From contig CAJGBY010000005.1 in NCBI GenBank assembly GCA_904501735.1, positions 50,697 to 114,696 of the forward strand: DNA of 64,000 nucleotides, given 5' to 3'. A program made the translations under genes and the position numbers. This document shows, piece after piece, positions 7,869-16,445 of the stretch; the first letter of the stretch is position 1, and every line of letters starts with the position of its first letter. The notes under the pieces are model-generated. The model worked only from the letters and a program-made list of their open reading frames with translations. It did no database searches and was not told the DNA's origin. Origin of the DNA: an uncultured Muribaculaceae bacterium (GTDB lineage Bacteria; Bacteroidota; Bacteroidia; Bacteroidales; Muribaculaceae).

Positions 7869-9071
7869 ATGGTGCGTGTAGGTTGGATTGTCGCAATGAT
7901 GCTTGTTGTGGCATCGTCGGCAATGGCTCAGGTGGCTGACTTTAAGAAATGGAGTGAAGGCATGCTTTCGTGGGACGATTTCAGAGGTTCTAAAGTGGAA
8001 GAAAATGCCTCATCGTCACACTTGGCAGCAGCGCTCACTACTGTGTCGAAAGAAGAGGTCAAAAATGGCAATGTATTACACTATCGCATCACAGCCGAAG
8101 CATCGATGAGTAGAAGTGAGTCGTATGCCGATAGTGATGTGAGAAGTGAACGCAAGTTGCGATATTACCAATTGATGTTTGACCAATTGGAGATATATCG
8201 TCGTCGCTTGCAGAACGAACTCAACACAGGAATAAATGGATTGGAAGCCGATCGCCGATTGGCTCACTATCGTTCGCAATACAAAGACCAAGTGCGAACT
8301 ATCGAGCGCGAAACAGCCCATGGTTCCAATGATAAGAAACTTCAAGAGTGGGAATATTTCACCCGAAAGGATCTTGAGGAAATGGGATTGCCTGGTGTGC
8401 CCGAATTTGTGCCAGGTGATTGGAGTTATGGCTTGTATTTGGGGCTTGGAGGCTCGTTTGTTACTAAATATATCAACAACTATTTCGGTAATTGCGCCAC
8501 ATTTACAGCCGGTATAACAGCCAGCTATAAGAGAGTGGCGTTGAAAGCCGATGTAGCGTATGGTCAGCCAAGTTTTAAGAATCGCAATGTGTTTGGCGCC
8601 AAAGTAACCACAGCCGATGGTGTGGTGCGTGATGCACAAGGCCCAATGAACAATTGCGCATCACTATTGTCGGTAGGAGCAGCAGTGGGATTCACTGTTG
8701 TTGATAGCGAACGCATAGCTATCACACCTTATGCAGGAGTGTACTGGAGTGGCTACTCATGGAATATGGCTAATCTTGACTGGGTGTATAATGACGAAAA
8801 GCGAGAATATGTGAGCAAGGTGAAAAACACGGTGAGCGCACAAATTAATAATGTTGGCTGGCAAGCCGGAGTCGATTTCGACATAAAATTACATCGATAT
8901 GTGTCGTCGACCCCATTGCTATTTAGCGGACAGCGCGAACAATACACCTCATCGTTGCGTATCACACCTTTTGTGATGTATGCCGATTATAAGAAAATTG
9001 CTACTAAGGGCTATCATCTTGGCGTTGCTGTGACCTACTCGGGTATAGCACGAGCGCTAAAGATGGAGTAA
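7869..9071 (+). CDS. secreted DUF922-like protein with beta-barrel-like C terminus
   Basis: 400 residues with a signal peptide ending SSAMAQ (residue about 21). Residues 25-140 resemble the DUF922 secreted peptidase-like fold: an LSWDDFRG block followed by a helical KLRYYQLMFDQLEIYRRRL segment at the place where DUF922 proteins usually carry a metal-binding HE...H motif; the His and Glu are missing. Residues about 180-400 are rich in alternating beta strands (SYGLYLGLGGSF, RVALKADVAYG, RIAITPYAGVYWSGY) and end in a typical outer-membrane strand pattern. The DUF922 link is from pattern memory and uncertain. It follows argF' by 11 bp and is probably cotranscribed. Confidence 0.6.
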   Translation: MVRVGWIVAMMLVVASSAMAQVADFKKWSEGMLSWDDFRGSKVEENASSSHLAAALTTVSKEEVKNGNVLHYRITAEASMSRSESYADSDVRSERKLRYYQLMFDQLEIYRRRLQNELNTGINGLEADRRLAHYRSQYKDQVRTIERETAHGSNDKKLQEWEYFTRKDLEEMGLPGVPEFVPGDWSYGLYLGLGGSFVTKYINNYFGNCATFTAGITASYKRVALKADVAYGQPSFKNRNVFGAKVTTADGVVRDAQGPMNNCASLLSVGAAVGFTVVDSERIAITPYAGVYWSGYSWNMANLDWVYNDEKREYVSKVKNTVSAQINNVGWQAGVDFDIKLHRYVSSTPLLFSGQREQYTSSLRITPFVMYADYKKIATKGYHLGVAVTYSGIARALKME

Positions 9072-9079
9072 TTAGTATT

Positions 9080-9111
9080 TTTGTGTGAACGGCGGTTTTT
9101 TCGTAAATTTG
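9080..9111 (+). promoter_or_regulatory. promoter for the acyltransferase/sigma-54 activator operon
   Basis: TTTG (9080-9083), 20 nt, TAAATTTG (9104-9111), about 60 bp before the start codon. A second TAnnTTTG match (TATTTTTG, 9076-9083) overlaps the -33 box. Confidence 0.75.
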
Positions 9112-9172
9112 CACCGATTTTGTAAATTGCCCCTAAATATGTGGGCTTAAAAGACTTAAAATATAGATAAAA

Positions 9173-10006
9173 ATGGAAGAATCACCAATTAAACCGAATG
9201 TACTCGACTATGATGATATAAGAAAAATGGTGCCTTTCTTTGAAGGTAAGCCAAAACTTGTCAATTTCTTATTTAAGCTACTTAAAGTAGACAAAATCAA
9301 CGGGTTACATTCGAACAATTATAAGACACCAGGTGCGCCTTTTACTAAGGGCGTGTTAAAAGACCTTGATATTACTCTTGAGGTGGAAGGCAAGGAAGTG
9401 CTTGATTCACTGCCAGAAGGAGCATTTATCACAGTGTCAAATCACCCATTTGGAGCCCTTGACGGTATTATCTTGATCAGTGAGCTTGCTTCACGCCGCC
9501 AAGACTACAAGGTGATGGTGAACCTTATATTGAACTATATCACAGCTATGCGTCAAAACTTCATCGCAGTCGACCCTGTGGCAAGTAGCGATCCTGCCAA
9601 GAAGGCTGTGAGCATGAAGGGTATTCGTGAAGCTATGCTACATGTGAAGAAGGGACATCCAATAGGATTCTTCCCTGCAGGTTCGGTAGCTAAGATCAAT
9701 GGTAAGTTTGAAGTAGACGACCGTGATTGGCAACCTACTATTATTCGCCTTATCCAACAGCTTAAAGTGCCTGTTGTACCTATCTATTTCCAAGGTTACA
9801 ACTCAATGTTGAGCTATGTGATGGGTCGTATATGTTGGCCTTTGCGCTCGTTGATGCTTCCAAGCGAAGTGTTCCGTAAGAAGGGTGCGCACATGAAGAT
9901 GAGTGTGGGTAAGCCTATCAGCGTGGAAGAACAAGCTAAATATAAGAGCGTAGAAGAACTTACAAAATTCTTAAAAGATTCTACATTTGCGTTAAAAGAT
10001 AAGTAA
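9173..10006 (+). CDS. 1-acyl-glycerol-phosphate acyltransferase-like protein
   Basis: 277 residues. The acyltransferase block NHPFGALDG (residues about 92-100) is the HxxxxD catalytic motif, and the FFPAGSVAK segment (about 165-173) matches the later PlsC-type motif. There is no clear transmembrane helix beyond weakly hydrophobic stretches, so it is probably a peripheral membrane enzyme acylating a lysophospholipid or similar lipid. Its stop codon overlaps the start of the sigma-54 activator (base 10006), so translation is likely coupled. The substrate is not readable. Confidence 0.88.
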   Translation: MEESPIKPNVLDYDDIRKMVPFFEGKPKLVNFLFKLLKVDKINGLHSNNYKTPGAPFTKGVLKDLDITLEVEGKEVLDSLPEGAFITVSNHPFGALDGIILISELASRRQDYKVMVNLILNYITAMRQNFIAVDPVASSDPAKKAVSMKGIREAMLHVKKGHPIGFFPAGSVAKINGKFEVDDRDWQPTIIRLIQQLKVPVVPIYFQGYNSMLSYVMGRICWPLRSLMLPSEVFRKKGAHMKMSVGKPISVEEQAKYKSVEELTKFLKDSTFALKDK

Positions 10007-11265
10007 TGGGCGATTTGTCACAGGACATATTAAGAGCAAAACAGCGATTTTCGATTATCGGTACGGCAAAAGCCCTCGATAATGCGTTGGGGCGTGCCAT
10101 TCAGGTGGCACCTATCGACTTGTCGGTGCTTGTGTTGGGCGAAAGTGGTTCGGGAAAAGAGTTTTTCCCAAAGGTAATTCACGAGTTCAGCAAGCGCAAG
10201 CATAGTCGTTACATTGCGGTGAACTGTGGTGCATTGCCTGAAGGCACAATCGACTCTGAGTTGTTTGGGCATGTAAAAGGATCGTTTACATCGGCAACAT
10301 CCGATCGTAAGGGCTACTTTGAAGAAGCCGACGGCGGAACAATCTTCCTTGATGAAGTGGGCGAATTGCCACTCACTACGCAAGCTCGATTGCTGAGAGT
10401 GCTTGAAAGTGGCGAATTTTTGCGCGTTGGTTCGTCGGAAGTGCGCAAGACCAATGTGCGCATAGTGGCTGCAACAAACAAAGACTTGATAAAAGCCGTA
10501 GCAAAGCGCGAATTCCGTGAGGACTTGTATTATCGTTTGTCGACAATCATAATCTCGGTTCCACCATTGCGTGAACGAGGCAACGACATTCTGCTACTTA
10601 CTCGAAAATTTGCGGGCGATTTTGCCGAAAAGAATCGTATGCCTAATGTAACGCTTCTCGATGGTGCAAAGAATGTGCTATTGAGTTATCGCTGGCCAGG
10701 AAATGTGCGTCAATTGAAGAATGTTATCGAACAATTGTCGCTTTTTGAGGCTGGTAAGAATGTGGACGAACAACAACTGAAGATTTATTTGCCTAATTAT
10801 AATAGCAACGATTCGAAGCCAGTGGTGGCATCGCAAACATCGTTCAACTACAGTCAAGAACGCGAAATGCTATTCAAGATGCTGTTCAAGATGCAACACG
10901 AGATAGATGAGTTGCGAGCAAAGTTGGACGAAGAACAAAGTGGCACTCCATCGCGCCACCTCGAAACGCCATCGGTTAATGAAGGCAATGTGAAGCATCC
11001 ATCGTTCATTCGCAACTACCCTACGCAAGCAGCGCATAACACCAATGAGGTGGAATATAGCGAGGTGCTTGCCGACGACATCGAAACGGTAGATGTGGAG
11101 CGTGTGGAAGAGGCAAAACCTTCAATGACACTTGAAGATACTGAGCGTGAAACAATAAAGCGTTCGCTCGAACGCAATGGCGGTAAGCGTCGCAAGGCTG
11201 CCGAAGAATTGCAAATCTCGGAGCGCACTCTTTATCGCAAAATAAAGGAATATGGACTTGAATAA
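10006..11265 (+). CDS. sigma-54-dependent transcriptional activator without receiver domain
   Basis: 419 residues. The AAA+ domain starts almost at the N terminus: Walker A GESGSGKE (about 45-52), the sigma-54 contact loop, Walker B GGTIFLDEVGEL, the R-finger region REDLYYRL, and WPGNVRQLKNVIEQL. A charged, low-complexity linker follows (270-360) and a Fis-type helix-turn-helix closes the protein (RRKAAEELQISERTLYRKIKEYGL). There is no response-regulator receiver domain, so it is not a classical two-component output. The contact loop reads GSFTSA instead of the consensus GAFTGA, which may affect sigma-54 contact. In Bacteroides the same order (activator, LptE, TPR-like, SecG) is known to me. 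Confidence 0.93.
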   Translation: MGDLSQDILRAKQRFSIIGTAKALDNALGRAIQVAPIDLSVLVLGESGSGKEFFPKVIHEFSKRKHSRYIAVNCGALPEGTIDSELFGHVKGSFTSATSDRKGYFEEADGGTIFLDEVGELPLTTQARLLRVLESGEFLRVGSSEVRKTNVRIVAATNKDLIKAVAKREFREDLYYRLSTIIISVPPLRERGNDILLLTRKFAGDFAEKNRMPNVTLLDGAKNVLLSYRWPGNVRQLKNVIEQLSLFEAGKNVDEQQLKIYLPNYNSNDSKPVVASQTSFNYSQEREMLFKMLFKMQHEIDELRAKLDEEQSGTPSRHLETPSVNEGNVKHPSFIRNYPTQAAHNTNEVEYSEVLADDIETVDVERVEEAKPSMTLEDTERETIKRSLERNGGKRRKAAEELQISERTLYRKIKEYGLE

Positions 11266-11308
11266 GTGCCATAAGACGACCAGAAACAATAAAAAACGAT
11301 AGCGAACA

Positions 11309-11818
11309 ATGATAAAGCGTCTATTTACTCTCATATCATTAATTGTGATTATGCAGGCTTGTAGCATTAGCTATAAGTTTAATGGTGCTGCGCTCGATTA
11401 TACGATATATAAGACTATCTCGATATCGCAATTCCCAATTCGCGCTGCATTGGTGTACCCTCCTTTGCAACAAACTTTTGAGAATCAACTTACCGAGATG
11501 ATTGAACGCCAAACTCGTTTGCGCGTGATGGATTCGGGCAACACCGATCTACGCATTGAGGGCGAAATCACTGGATATTCGTTGAGCCCACAAGCAGTAA
11601 ATGAGAACGCTTATGCTTCGCAAACTCGTCTCACAATCACTGTGAGAGTGAAATATATCGACAACAAGAATGATGGTCAAGAAATCGACCAAACATTCTC
11701 GGCTTATCGCGACTTCTCAAGCAATGAAATGCTTACCGATGTGCAAGATGAGCTATGTACGCAGATAAGTAAGGAACTTGCCGACCTTATCTTCAATGCT
11801 ACGATAGGTAACTGGTAA
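11309..11818 (+). CDS. lptE: LptE-like LPS assembly lipoprotein
   Basis: 169 residues with a lipoprotein signal (LIVIMQAC, Cys at residue 18). After the Cys the pattern SYKFNGAALDYTIYKTISI followed by strands and VYPPLQQTFENQLTEMIERQTRLR fits LptE/RlpB-type proteins, which plug the LptD barrel and help insert lipopolysaccharide in the outer membrane. It lies 43 bp after the sigma-54 activator and 15 bp before the next gene, in the operon order seen in other Bacteroidales. Length fits the family. Confidence 0.85.
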   Translation: MIKRLFTLISLIVIMQACSISYKFNGAALDYTIYKTISISQFPIRAALVYPPLQQTFENQLTEMIERQTRLRVMDSGNTDLRIEGEITGYSLSPQAVNENAYASQTRLTITVRVKYIDNKNDGQEIDQTFSAYRDFSSNEMLTDVQDELCTQISKELADLIFNATIGNW

Positions 11819-11833
11819 AAAGAACGGGACACT

Positions 11834-12580
11834 ATGAGTATTGCCGACGACATAAAAGATATGCTTGCCAATCAGGATCGTAAAATCGATCGAGAATGGT
11901 TGCAGAAAGCGCAAGAGGAATATCCTTATTTCACCTTGCCCGTGTTGATGTATCTGCAACGCAACATGGATGCTGAAGGGCTCGATGAGGAACTTCTTGG
12001 AAAGTTGGCAATCGCTACACCCGATCGCAAAGCACTTTATGCAATACTTGGCGACGATGCGGCAAAGTTTGCGTCATTCTATCCAGCTGAGCCAGAGCCC
12101 GTGCAACTCGACACCGATTCAACACTCGACACATTTCTTGCTACCTATGGCAATAGTGATGAAAAGGAAATAGAGTTGCTCAACAAGATGATTTTCAATC
12201 CAGTGCCCGACTATGCACAAATGCTTGCAGCCGAGGAAGAGCGTAGTGCTCCTAAGGTGGATGCAGCGCAAAGCGAGGAAGATGCACTTATCAATAGTTT
12301 CATCTTGAAAACTAAAGAGCGACCAGGCTATTTTCCAACCGAAAAAACTGCTGAAAGTGAGCCTGTAAGTGCCGAAACCGAATCAGAGCCAATTGATATG
12401 CCTGTGGTGATAGATGACTCGATGTTGAGCGAAAGCCTTGCCAAAATTTACATAAAACAAGGCAAATATGCCAAGGCACTTGAAATTATAACGACTATAA
12501 GTTTGAAATTTCCAGAAAAAAGTATTTACTTTGCAGACCAAATTCGTTTTTTGCGAAAATTAGTAAAATTGAAACAATAA
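11834..12580 (+). CDS. hypothetical protein with C-terminal TPR-like repeat
   Basis: 248 residues, cytoplasmic (no signal peptide). The N-terminal half is helical and charged, the middle (about 125-200) is acidic low-complexity sequence, and the C-terminal 45 residues (SLAKIYIKQGKYAKALEIIT) look like one tetratricopeptide unit. It is placed between lptE and secG, an arrangement I recall from other Bacteroidales, which hints at a link to envelope biogenesis; no function can be read. Confidence 0.7.
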   Translation: MSIADDIKDMLANQDRKIDREWLQKAQEEYPYFTLPVLMYLQRNMDAEGLDEELLGKLAIATPDRKALYAILGDDAAKFASFYPAEPEPVQLDTDSTLDTFLATYGNSDEKEIELLNKMIFNPVPDYAQMLAAEEERSAPKVDAAQSEEDALINSFILKTKERPGYFPTEKTAESEPVSAETESEPIDMPVVIDDSMLSESLAKIYIKQGKYAKALEIITTISLKFPEKSIYFADQIRFLRKLVKLKQ

Positions 12581-12596
12581 AAACAACAAATAAGTT

Positions 12597-12923
12597 ATGT
12601 ACATTTTTTTAAGTATTCTTATTCTTCTTGCCGCACTATTGATGATCGGCGCAGTACTAATTCAAAAGTCAAAGGGTGGAGGTCTTGCTTCTAACTTCTC
12701 TGGCGCAAATCAAGTAATGGGTGTTCGCAAGTCGACTGATTTCATCGAAAAGGCAACTTGGACACTTGCAATTTTCATCGTGGTGTGCAGCATTATTTCT
12801 TCTTTCTTCATCAATGACACATTGGTGCAAGGTAGTAGAATAGTTCAACAGCCAGTTCAACAAGAACAAAGCACTCCATTTGCTACAGAACAAGCTCCTG
12901 TAGCTGCTGATTCAGTTAAGTAA
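12597..12923 (+). CDS. secG: preprotein translocase subunit SecG
   Basis: 108 residues, with two hydrophobic helices (residues 3-20 and 56-72) joined by the conserved cytoplasmic loop IQKSKGGGLASNFSGANQVMG, of which KSKGGGLAS is the SecG signature. The C terminus is a polar Gln/Pro/Ala tail. It is the last gene of the acyltransferase to secG run and is followed by a hairpin. Confidence 0.95.
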   Translation: MYIFLSILILLAALLMIGAVLIQKSKGGGLASNFSGANQVMGVRKSTDFIEKATWTLAIFIVVCSIISSFFINDTLVQGSRIVQQPVQQEQSTPFATEQAPVAADSVK

Positions 12924-12952
12924 GAAAGCGAGCGCTTTTAGTTGACATATAT

Positions 12953-12994
12953 AGCGACGGTACACACGATTATTCAGTTGTGCGGTCGCTTTTG
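12953..12994 (+). terminator. probable terminator after secG
   Basis: AGCGAC (12953-12958) pairs with GTCGCT (12985-12990), with further imperfect pairing of CACAC and GTGTG-like bases inside, followed by TTTTG. The stem is imperfect. Confidence 0.55.
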
Positions 12995-13034
12995 TCGTAT
13001 ACATATATAGGAAATTAACACTTAAGATATTACT

Positions 13035-14240
13035 ATGGAATCGATAAGCGAAATATTCAGAATAGGAACCGGTCCTTCAAGTAGTCACACTATGGGACCT
13101 CGTAAAGCAGTGCAACAATTTATAGCAGAATATCCGTCGGCAGTGAACTTCGAAGTATACCTTTACGGTTCGCTAGCAGCAACGGGTAAAGGCCACTTGA
13201 CCGACAAGGCTATTGAAGATGTGTTGTCGCCTGTGGGTGAGCTTGTTATCAACTGGTGTCCTGACTTTGTACCCCAATATCACACCAATGGAATGCGCAT
13301 CGTAGGTCGCGATGTGTGTGGAATTGTGTTAGGTGATCGCACTGTATATTCGGTGGGCGGTGGTAAAATCGTGTGGGATACCGAAGTGTCGGGAGAAAGC
13401 GATAGCAAAAAGAGCGTGTATCCTATGCGTCGCATATCGGACATTCTTGAGTGGTGTGAACGCACAGGCAAGAGCTATTGGGAATATGTGGACGAATGCG
13501 AGGGCGAATATATATGGGACTATCTACACGAAGTGTGGGAAGTGATGAAAGCTTCGGTGAAACGCGGACTTGAAGGCGAAGGCGTGTTGCCAGGTGGACT
13601 TGGTGTGCGTCGCAAGGCTGTGAGCTATTATATGAAGGCGAGTGGTTATTCAAGTAGCCTAAAAAGTCGTGGGCTGGTGTATTCTTATGCACTTGCAGTG
13701 AGCGAAGAGAATGCATCGGGTGGAATGATTGTTACTGCCCCTACATGTGGCTCATGTGGCGTACTTCCTGCGGTGTTGTATCATTTGTATCTATCTCGTG
13801 AATTTTCTGAAAAGCGTATATTGCGTGCTCTTGCAACAGCAGGCATATTTGGTAATGTGGTGAAGACCAATGCATCTATTTCGGGTGCCGAAGTGGGTTG
13901 CCAAGGCGAAGTGGGTGTGGCGTGTGCTATGGCAGCAGCTGCAGCAAGCCAACTCTTTGGTGGTTCGCCAGCGCAGATAGAGTATGCTGCTGAGATGGGA
14001 CTTGAGCACCACTTAGGGCTTACATGCGACCCTGTGTGCGGACTTGTGCAGATTCCATGCATCGAAAGAAACGCTTATGCGGCAGCGCGTGCGCTCGATT
14101 CGAACCTATATGCGTCGTTTAGTGATGGTGTTCACAGTGTTAGCTTTGACCGAGTGGTAGAAGTGATGAAACAAACAGGCCACGATTTGCCAAGTGTGTA
14201 TAAAGAAACGTCGAAAGGTGGTCTTGCAGCTATAGGATGA
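13035..14240 (+). CDS. sdaA: L-serine ammonia-lyase, iron-sulfur dependent, single chain
   Basis: 401 residues, the single-polypeptide form with the beta domain first and the alpha domain after it. GTGPSSSHTMGPRKA near residue 12 is the beta-domain serine-binding motif; APTCGSCGVLPAVL (about 236-249) and TCDPVCGLVQIPC (about 330-342) hold the cysteines that bind the [4Fe-4S] cluster which activates serine. The reaction yields pyruvate and ammonia. It stands alone behind the secG hairpin and has no adjacent serine transporter. Confidence 0.95.
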   Translation: MESISEIFRIGTGPSSSHTMGPRKAVQQFIAEYPSAVNFEVYLYGSLAATGKGHLTDKAIEDVLSPVGELVINWCPDFVPQYHTNGMRIVGRDVCGIVLGDRTVYSVGGGKIVWDTEVSGESDSKKSVYPMRRISDILEWCERTGKSYWEYVDECEGEYIWDYLHEVWEVMKASVKRGLEGEGVLPGGLGVRRKAVSYYMKASGYSSSLKSRGLVYSYALAVSEENASGGMIVTAPTCGSCGVLPAVLYHLYLSREFSEKRILRALATAGIFGNVVKTNASISGAEVGCQGEVGVACAMAAAAASQLFGGSPAQIEYAAEMGLEHHLGLTCDPVCGLVQIPCIERNAYAAARALDSNLYASFSDGVHSVSFDRVVEVMKQTGHDLPSVYKETSKGGLAAIG

Positions 14241-14372
14241 GGAGATAAAAGTAGTAAAAATGGATAAAAATTCGTAACTTTGTGGTTGGAAAGGTGAGAT
14301 ATGCGTATGTCGCAAAGAAAACCTTCGAGAACTGAATAGATAACGATTTAACACTAATATATTTAGAAGCGA

Positions 14373-15347
14373 ATGAAACCATTGTCGCTTGAAATGGCAT
14401 TTCCTGAATTGCGAAACGATATTACGCAATGGAAGGATCAAATAAACGAATCGGGACAACTCCCTGCTGAGCTTATGAGCGAGGAGGAAGGGCTTGATGT
14501 GCGCCGTTGGTATGTGCTGTATCTTGCTAATAATGGTTTGGTGGACGAAGCTATCCAAGAACTAAGTGCTATAAATCGTGATTTGTATGCGGGAACGCTT
14601 GGTGGAGCATGGTTGTATCTTGCCGAAATGGCGTTGCAGATAGAGCGAAACGAGTTTAACTATGCACTTGAGGCAGGTGAACAGTCGTTGCGCGTGTTGG
14701 CATCGATGGATACCGATCGCACACATATCGATTATCTGGCGCTTGCGGCAGGTGTGGTGTATTGCTTGGCTGTGTTGCATCACAAGGTGGGCGAGAATGT
14801 GCGCGCTGAAAAAGAGCTTGTGAAGGCTCAAAAACTGCTTGAAAAGCTTGCTAAAAAGGATAAAATGCGTTTTGGTGCATCGATAGTGAACGCTATCGAA
14901 GCCTCAACAACAATATTCAATTCGCGCTTGAAGCAAATGAACATCTTGGCGCACTATCAGATTACCACCGATTTGTATCTCGATAAGGCTCATAAGGGTG
15001 TAACCCAAGCTATTTATGACCTTGTGGAATCGCTACAAAACGAGGGCGACTTGCATCTAAAGATTGGTAACTATCGTGATGCTGTGAAGTATTATACCAA
15101 GGCGTTGCGCTACCAAAAGAAGGTAACACCTAAGATGGGCGAGCGTGAATTGCGCATTTCGATCAATATGGGGCGTGCATTGCTTCACATTACAGCTCGT
15201 CAAAGTACTGGCGAACAGCTGTTGCGTTCGCTTATTCCACTTGCCGAACGACTTGATGCTATCAACGAGAAAAATGAGATTCAAGCTATTCTCGACCATA
15301 AAGGTAAGGCATTTGACTTTATGTCGTTCATAAAAAAGATTTTCTAA
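14373..15347 (+). CDS. tetratricopeptide-like hypothetical protein
   Basis: 324 residues, all helical in character, without signal peptide. Repeated helical pairs are visible, the clearest being GNYRDAVKYYTKALRYQKK (about 232-250), a TPR unit. The N-terminal MKPLSLEMAFPELRNDITQW has no signature I recognise. A -7-like box TAACTTTG (14275-14282) lies about 90 bp upstream. Probably a protein-interaction scaffold; specific partner unknown. Confidence 0.7.
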   Translation: MKPLSLEMAFPELRNDITQWKDQINESGQLPAELMSEEEGLDVRRWYVLYLANNGLVDEAIQELSAINRDLYAGTLGGAWLYLAEMALQIERNEFNYALEAGEQSLRVLASMDTDRTHIDYLALAAGVVYCLAVLHHKVGENVRAEKELVKAQKLLEKLAKKDKMRFGASIVNAIEASTTIFNSRLKQMNILAHYQITTDLYLDKAHKGVTQAIYDLVESLQNEGDLHLKIGNYRDAVKYYTKALRYQKKVTPKMGERELRISINMGRALLHITARQSTGEQLLRSLIPLAERLDAINEKNEIQAILDHKGKAFDFMSFIKKIF

Positions 15348-15401
15348 GGTAGTGGTAATCAGTTGATTGATTGTATACTGCTATAAAATCCTCTAAAATA
15401 A

Positions 15402-15433
15402 TTTGTGATTTACGAAAAATATTCGTACCTTTG
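15402..15433 (+). promoter_or_regulatory. promoter for the tRNA-Tyr/tRNA-Gly unit
   Basis: TTTG (15402-15405), 20 nt, TACCTTTG (15426-15433), 16 bp before the 5' end of tRNA-Tyr. Confidence 0.8.
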
Positions 15434-15449
15434 CATCGCATTTATGCAA

Positions 15450-15532
15450 GGGTAGGTAGGTAAGTGGTTAAAACGGGCAGACTGTAAATCTGTTGGCTTG
15501 CGCCTTCGGCGGTTCGAATCCGTCCCTGCCCA
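15450..15532 (+). tRNA. tRNA-Tyr (GTA)
   Basis: Acceptor GGGTAGG (15450-15456) pairs with CCTGCCC (15525-15531), with discriminator A at 15532. The anticodon GTA is at 15484-15486 in the loop of a CAGA/TCTG stem. The long variable arm (TTGCGCCTTCGGCG region) is the class II form expected for bacterial tRNA-Tyr, and the T loop is GGTTCGAATCC. CCA is not encoded. Confidence 0.96.
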
Positions 15533-15542
15533 CTTAATTTTC

Positions 15543-15615
15543 GCGGAAGTAGCTCAGTTGATAGAGCATCAGCCTTCCAAGCTGAGGGTCGCGAGTTTGA
15601 GCCTCGTCTTCCGCT
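15543..15615 (+). tRNA. tRNA-Gly (TCC)
   Basis: Acceptor GCGGAAG (15543-15549) pairs with CTTCCGC (15608-15614), discriminator T. D arm AGCTCAGTTGATAGAGC, anticodon TCC at 15576-15578, T arm with GTTTGAGCC. It lies 10 nt after tRNA-Tyr, so the two are one transcript. CCA is not encoded. Confidence 0.95.
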
Positions 15616-15630
15616 CAAACAACAAGACAA

Positions 15631-15665
15631 AAACGATGTGCAAGATTTGCACATCGTTTTTTTTA
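15631..15665 (+). terminator. intrinsic terminator of the tRNA operon
   Basis: Perfect 13-bp stem (15631-15643 with 15647-15659), 3-nt loop, then a run of T. Confidence 0.92.
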
Positions 15666-15671
15666 TTTTAC

Positions 15672-15679
15672 TATCTTTG
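15672..15679 (+). promoter_or_regulatory. -7 box for the SDR/nuclease pair
   Basis: TATCTTTG, an exact TAnnTTTG match, 24 bp before the SDR start. The nearest TTTG is 22 nt upstream, inside the tRNA terminator stem, so the -33 box is doubtful. Confidence 0.5.
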
Positions 15680-15703
15680 TAACTGATAAAATCAGTAATC
15701 GAT

Positions 15704-16438
15704 ATGCGAAGAGTATTTGTAACAGGTGCTGGGCATGGAATAGGTCGTGCGATAGTGGAAGCATTTGCGAGCAGAGGCGACAAAGTGGCGTTCTGCGATA
15801 AAGATGTGGAGCGCGGCGAGGAAGTGGCGAAGGCTACGGGAGCGCGATTTTTTGCTCTCGATGTGTGCGACAAAGCTGCCTTAGAGGGCGCAGTGCTTAC
15901 ATTGATTGACGAATGGGGTGATATTGATATCATCGTGAACAATGTGGGTGTGGGTGGTTTTGAGTCGATAATTTCGACCACTGTAGAGCATTTTGAGGAG
16001 ATACTGAACACCAATTTGCGTAGCGCATTCATCACAGCCCGATTGCTTGCCGTGCATCGTTCGCAACAAGAGGAAAAGAACCCTTATGGACGCATTGTGA
16101 ACATGTGTTCGACACGCTATTTGCAAAGCGAGGCCGGAAGCGAAGGGTATGCTGCGTCGAAGGGCGGAATATGGTCGTTGACACACGCATTGGCAGTGTC
16201 GTTGGCTCCTTATCACATCACAGTGAATTGCATTGCTCCAGGTTGGATAAGCGTAGACGAAAATGAAGTGTTGCGACCAGAGGATCATGAGTTTCACCTA
16301 TCGGGCAGAGTAGGCCGAGCCGAAGACATAGCACGCACATGCTTGTTCCTATGCGATGAAAACAGCGATTTCATTAATGGTCAGTGTATCACCGTTGATG
16401 GCGGAGTAACAAAAAAGATGATTTATCCAGAGGAGTAA
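15704..16438 (+). CDS. short-chain dehydrogenase/reductase (SDR)
   Basis: 244 residues, classical SDR length. The Rossmann cofactor motif is TGAGHGIGRA (residues 6-15), followed by NNVG (the NNAG motif), an MCS serine region, and the catalytic YAASKGG (Tyr-x-x-x-Lys). The C-terminal VDGG motif is also present (ITVDGGVTKK). The acidic residue after strand 2 (FCDKD) suggests NAD(H) preference, as in SDRs with Asp at that place. The substrate is unknown. The candidate nuclease gene starts 7 bp downstream, so they may be cotranscribed, though the base composition differs sharply. Confidence 0.9.
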   Translation: MRRVFVTGAGHGIGRAIVEAFASRGDKVAFCDKDVERGEEVAKATGARFFALDVCDKAALEGAVLTLIDEWGDIDIIVNNVGVGGFESIISTTVEHFEEILNTNLRSAFITARLLAVHRSQQEEKNPYGRIVNMCSTRYLQSEAGSEGYAASKGGIWSLTHALAVSLAPYHITVNCIAPGWISVDENEVLRPEDHEFHLSGRVGRAEDIARTCLFLCDENSDFINGQCITVDGGVTKKMIYPEE

Positions 16439-16445
16439 TATAATT

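Noticed and set aside
15498..15686. 62-codon frame across the two tRNA genes
   Set aside because: It runs through tRNA-Tyr, tRNA-Gly and their terminator; the RNA genes explain the sequence.
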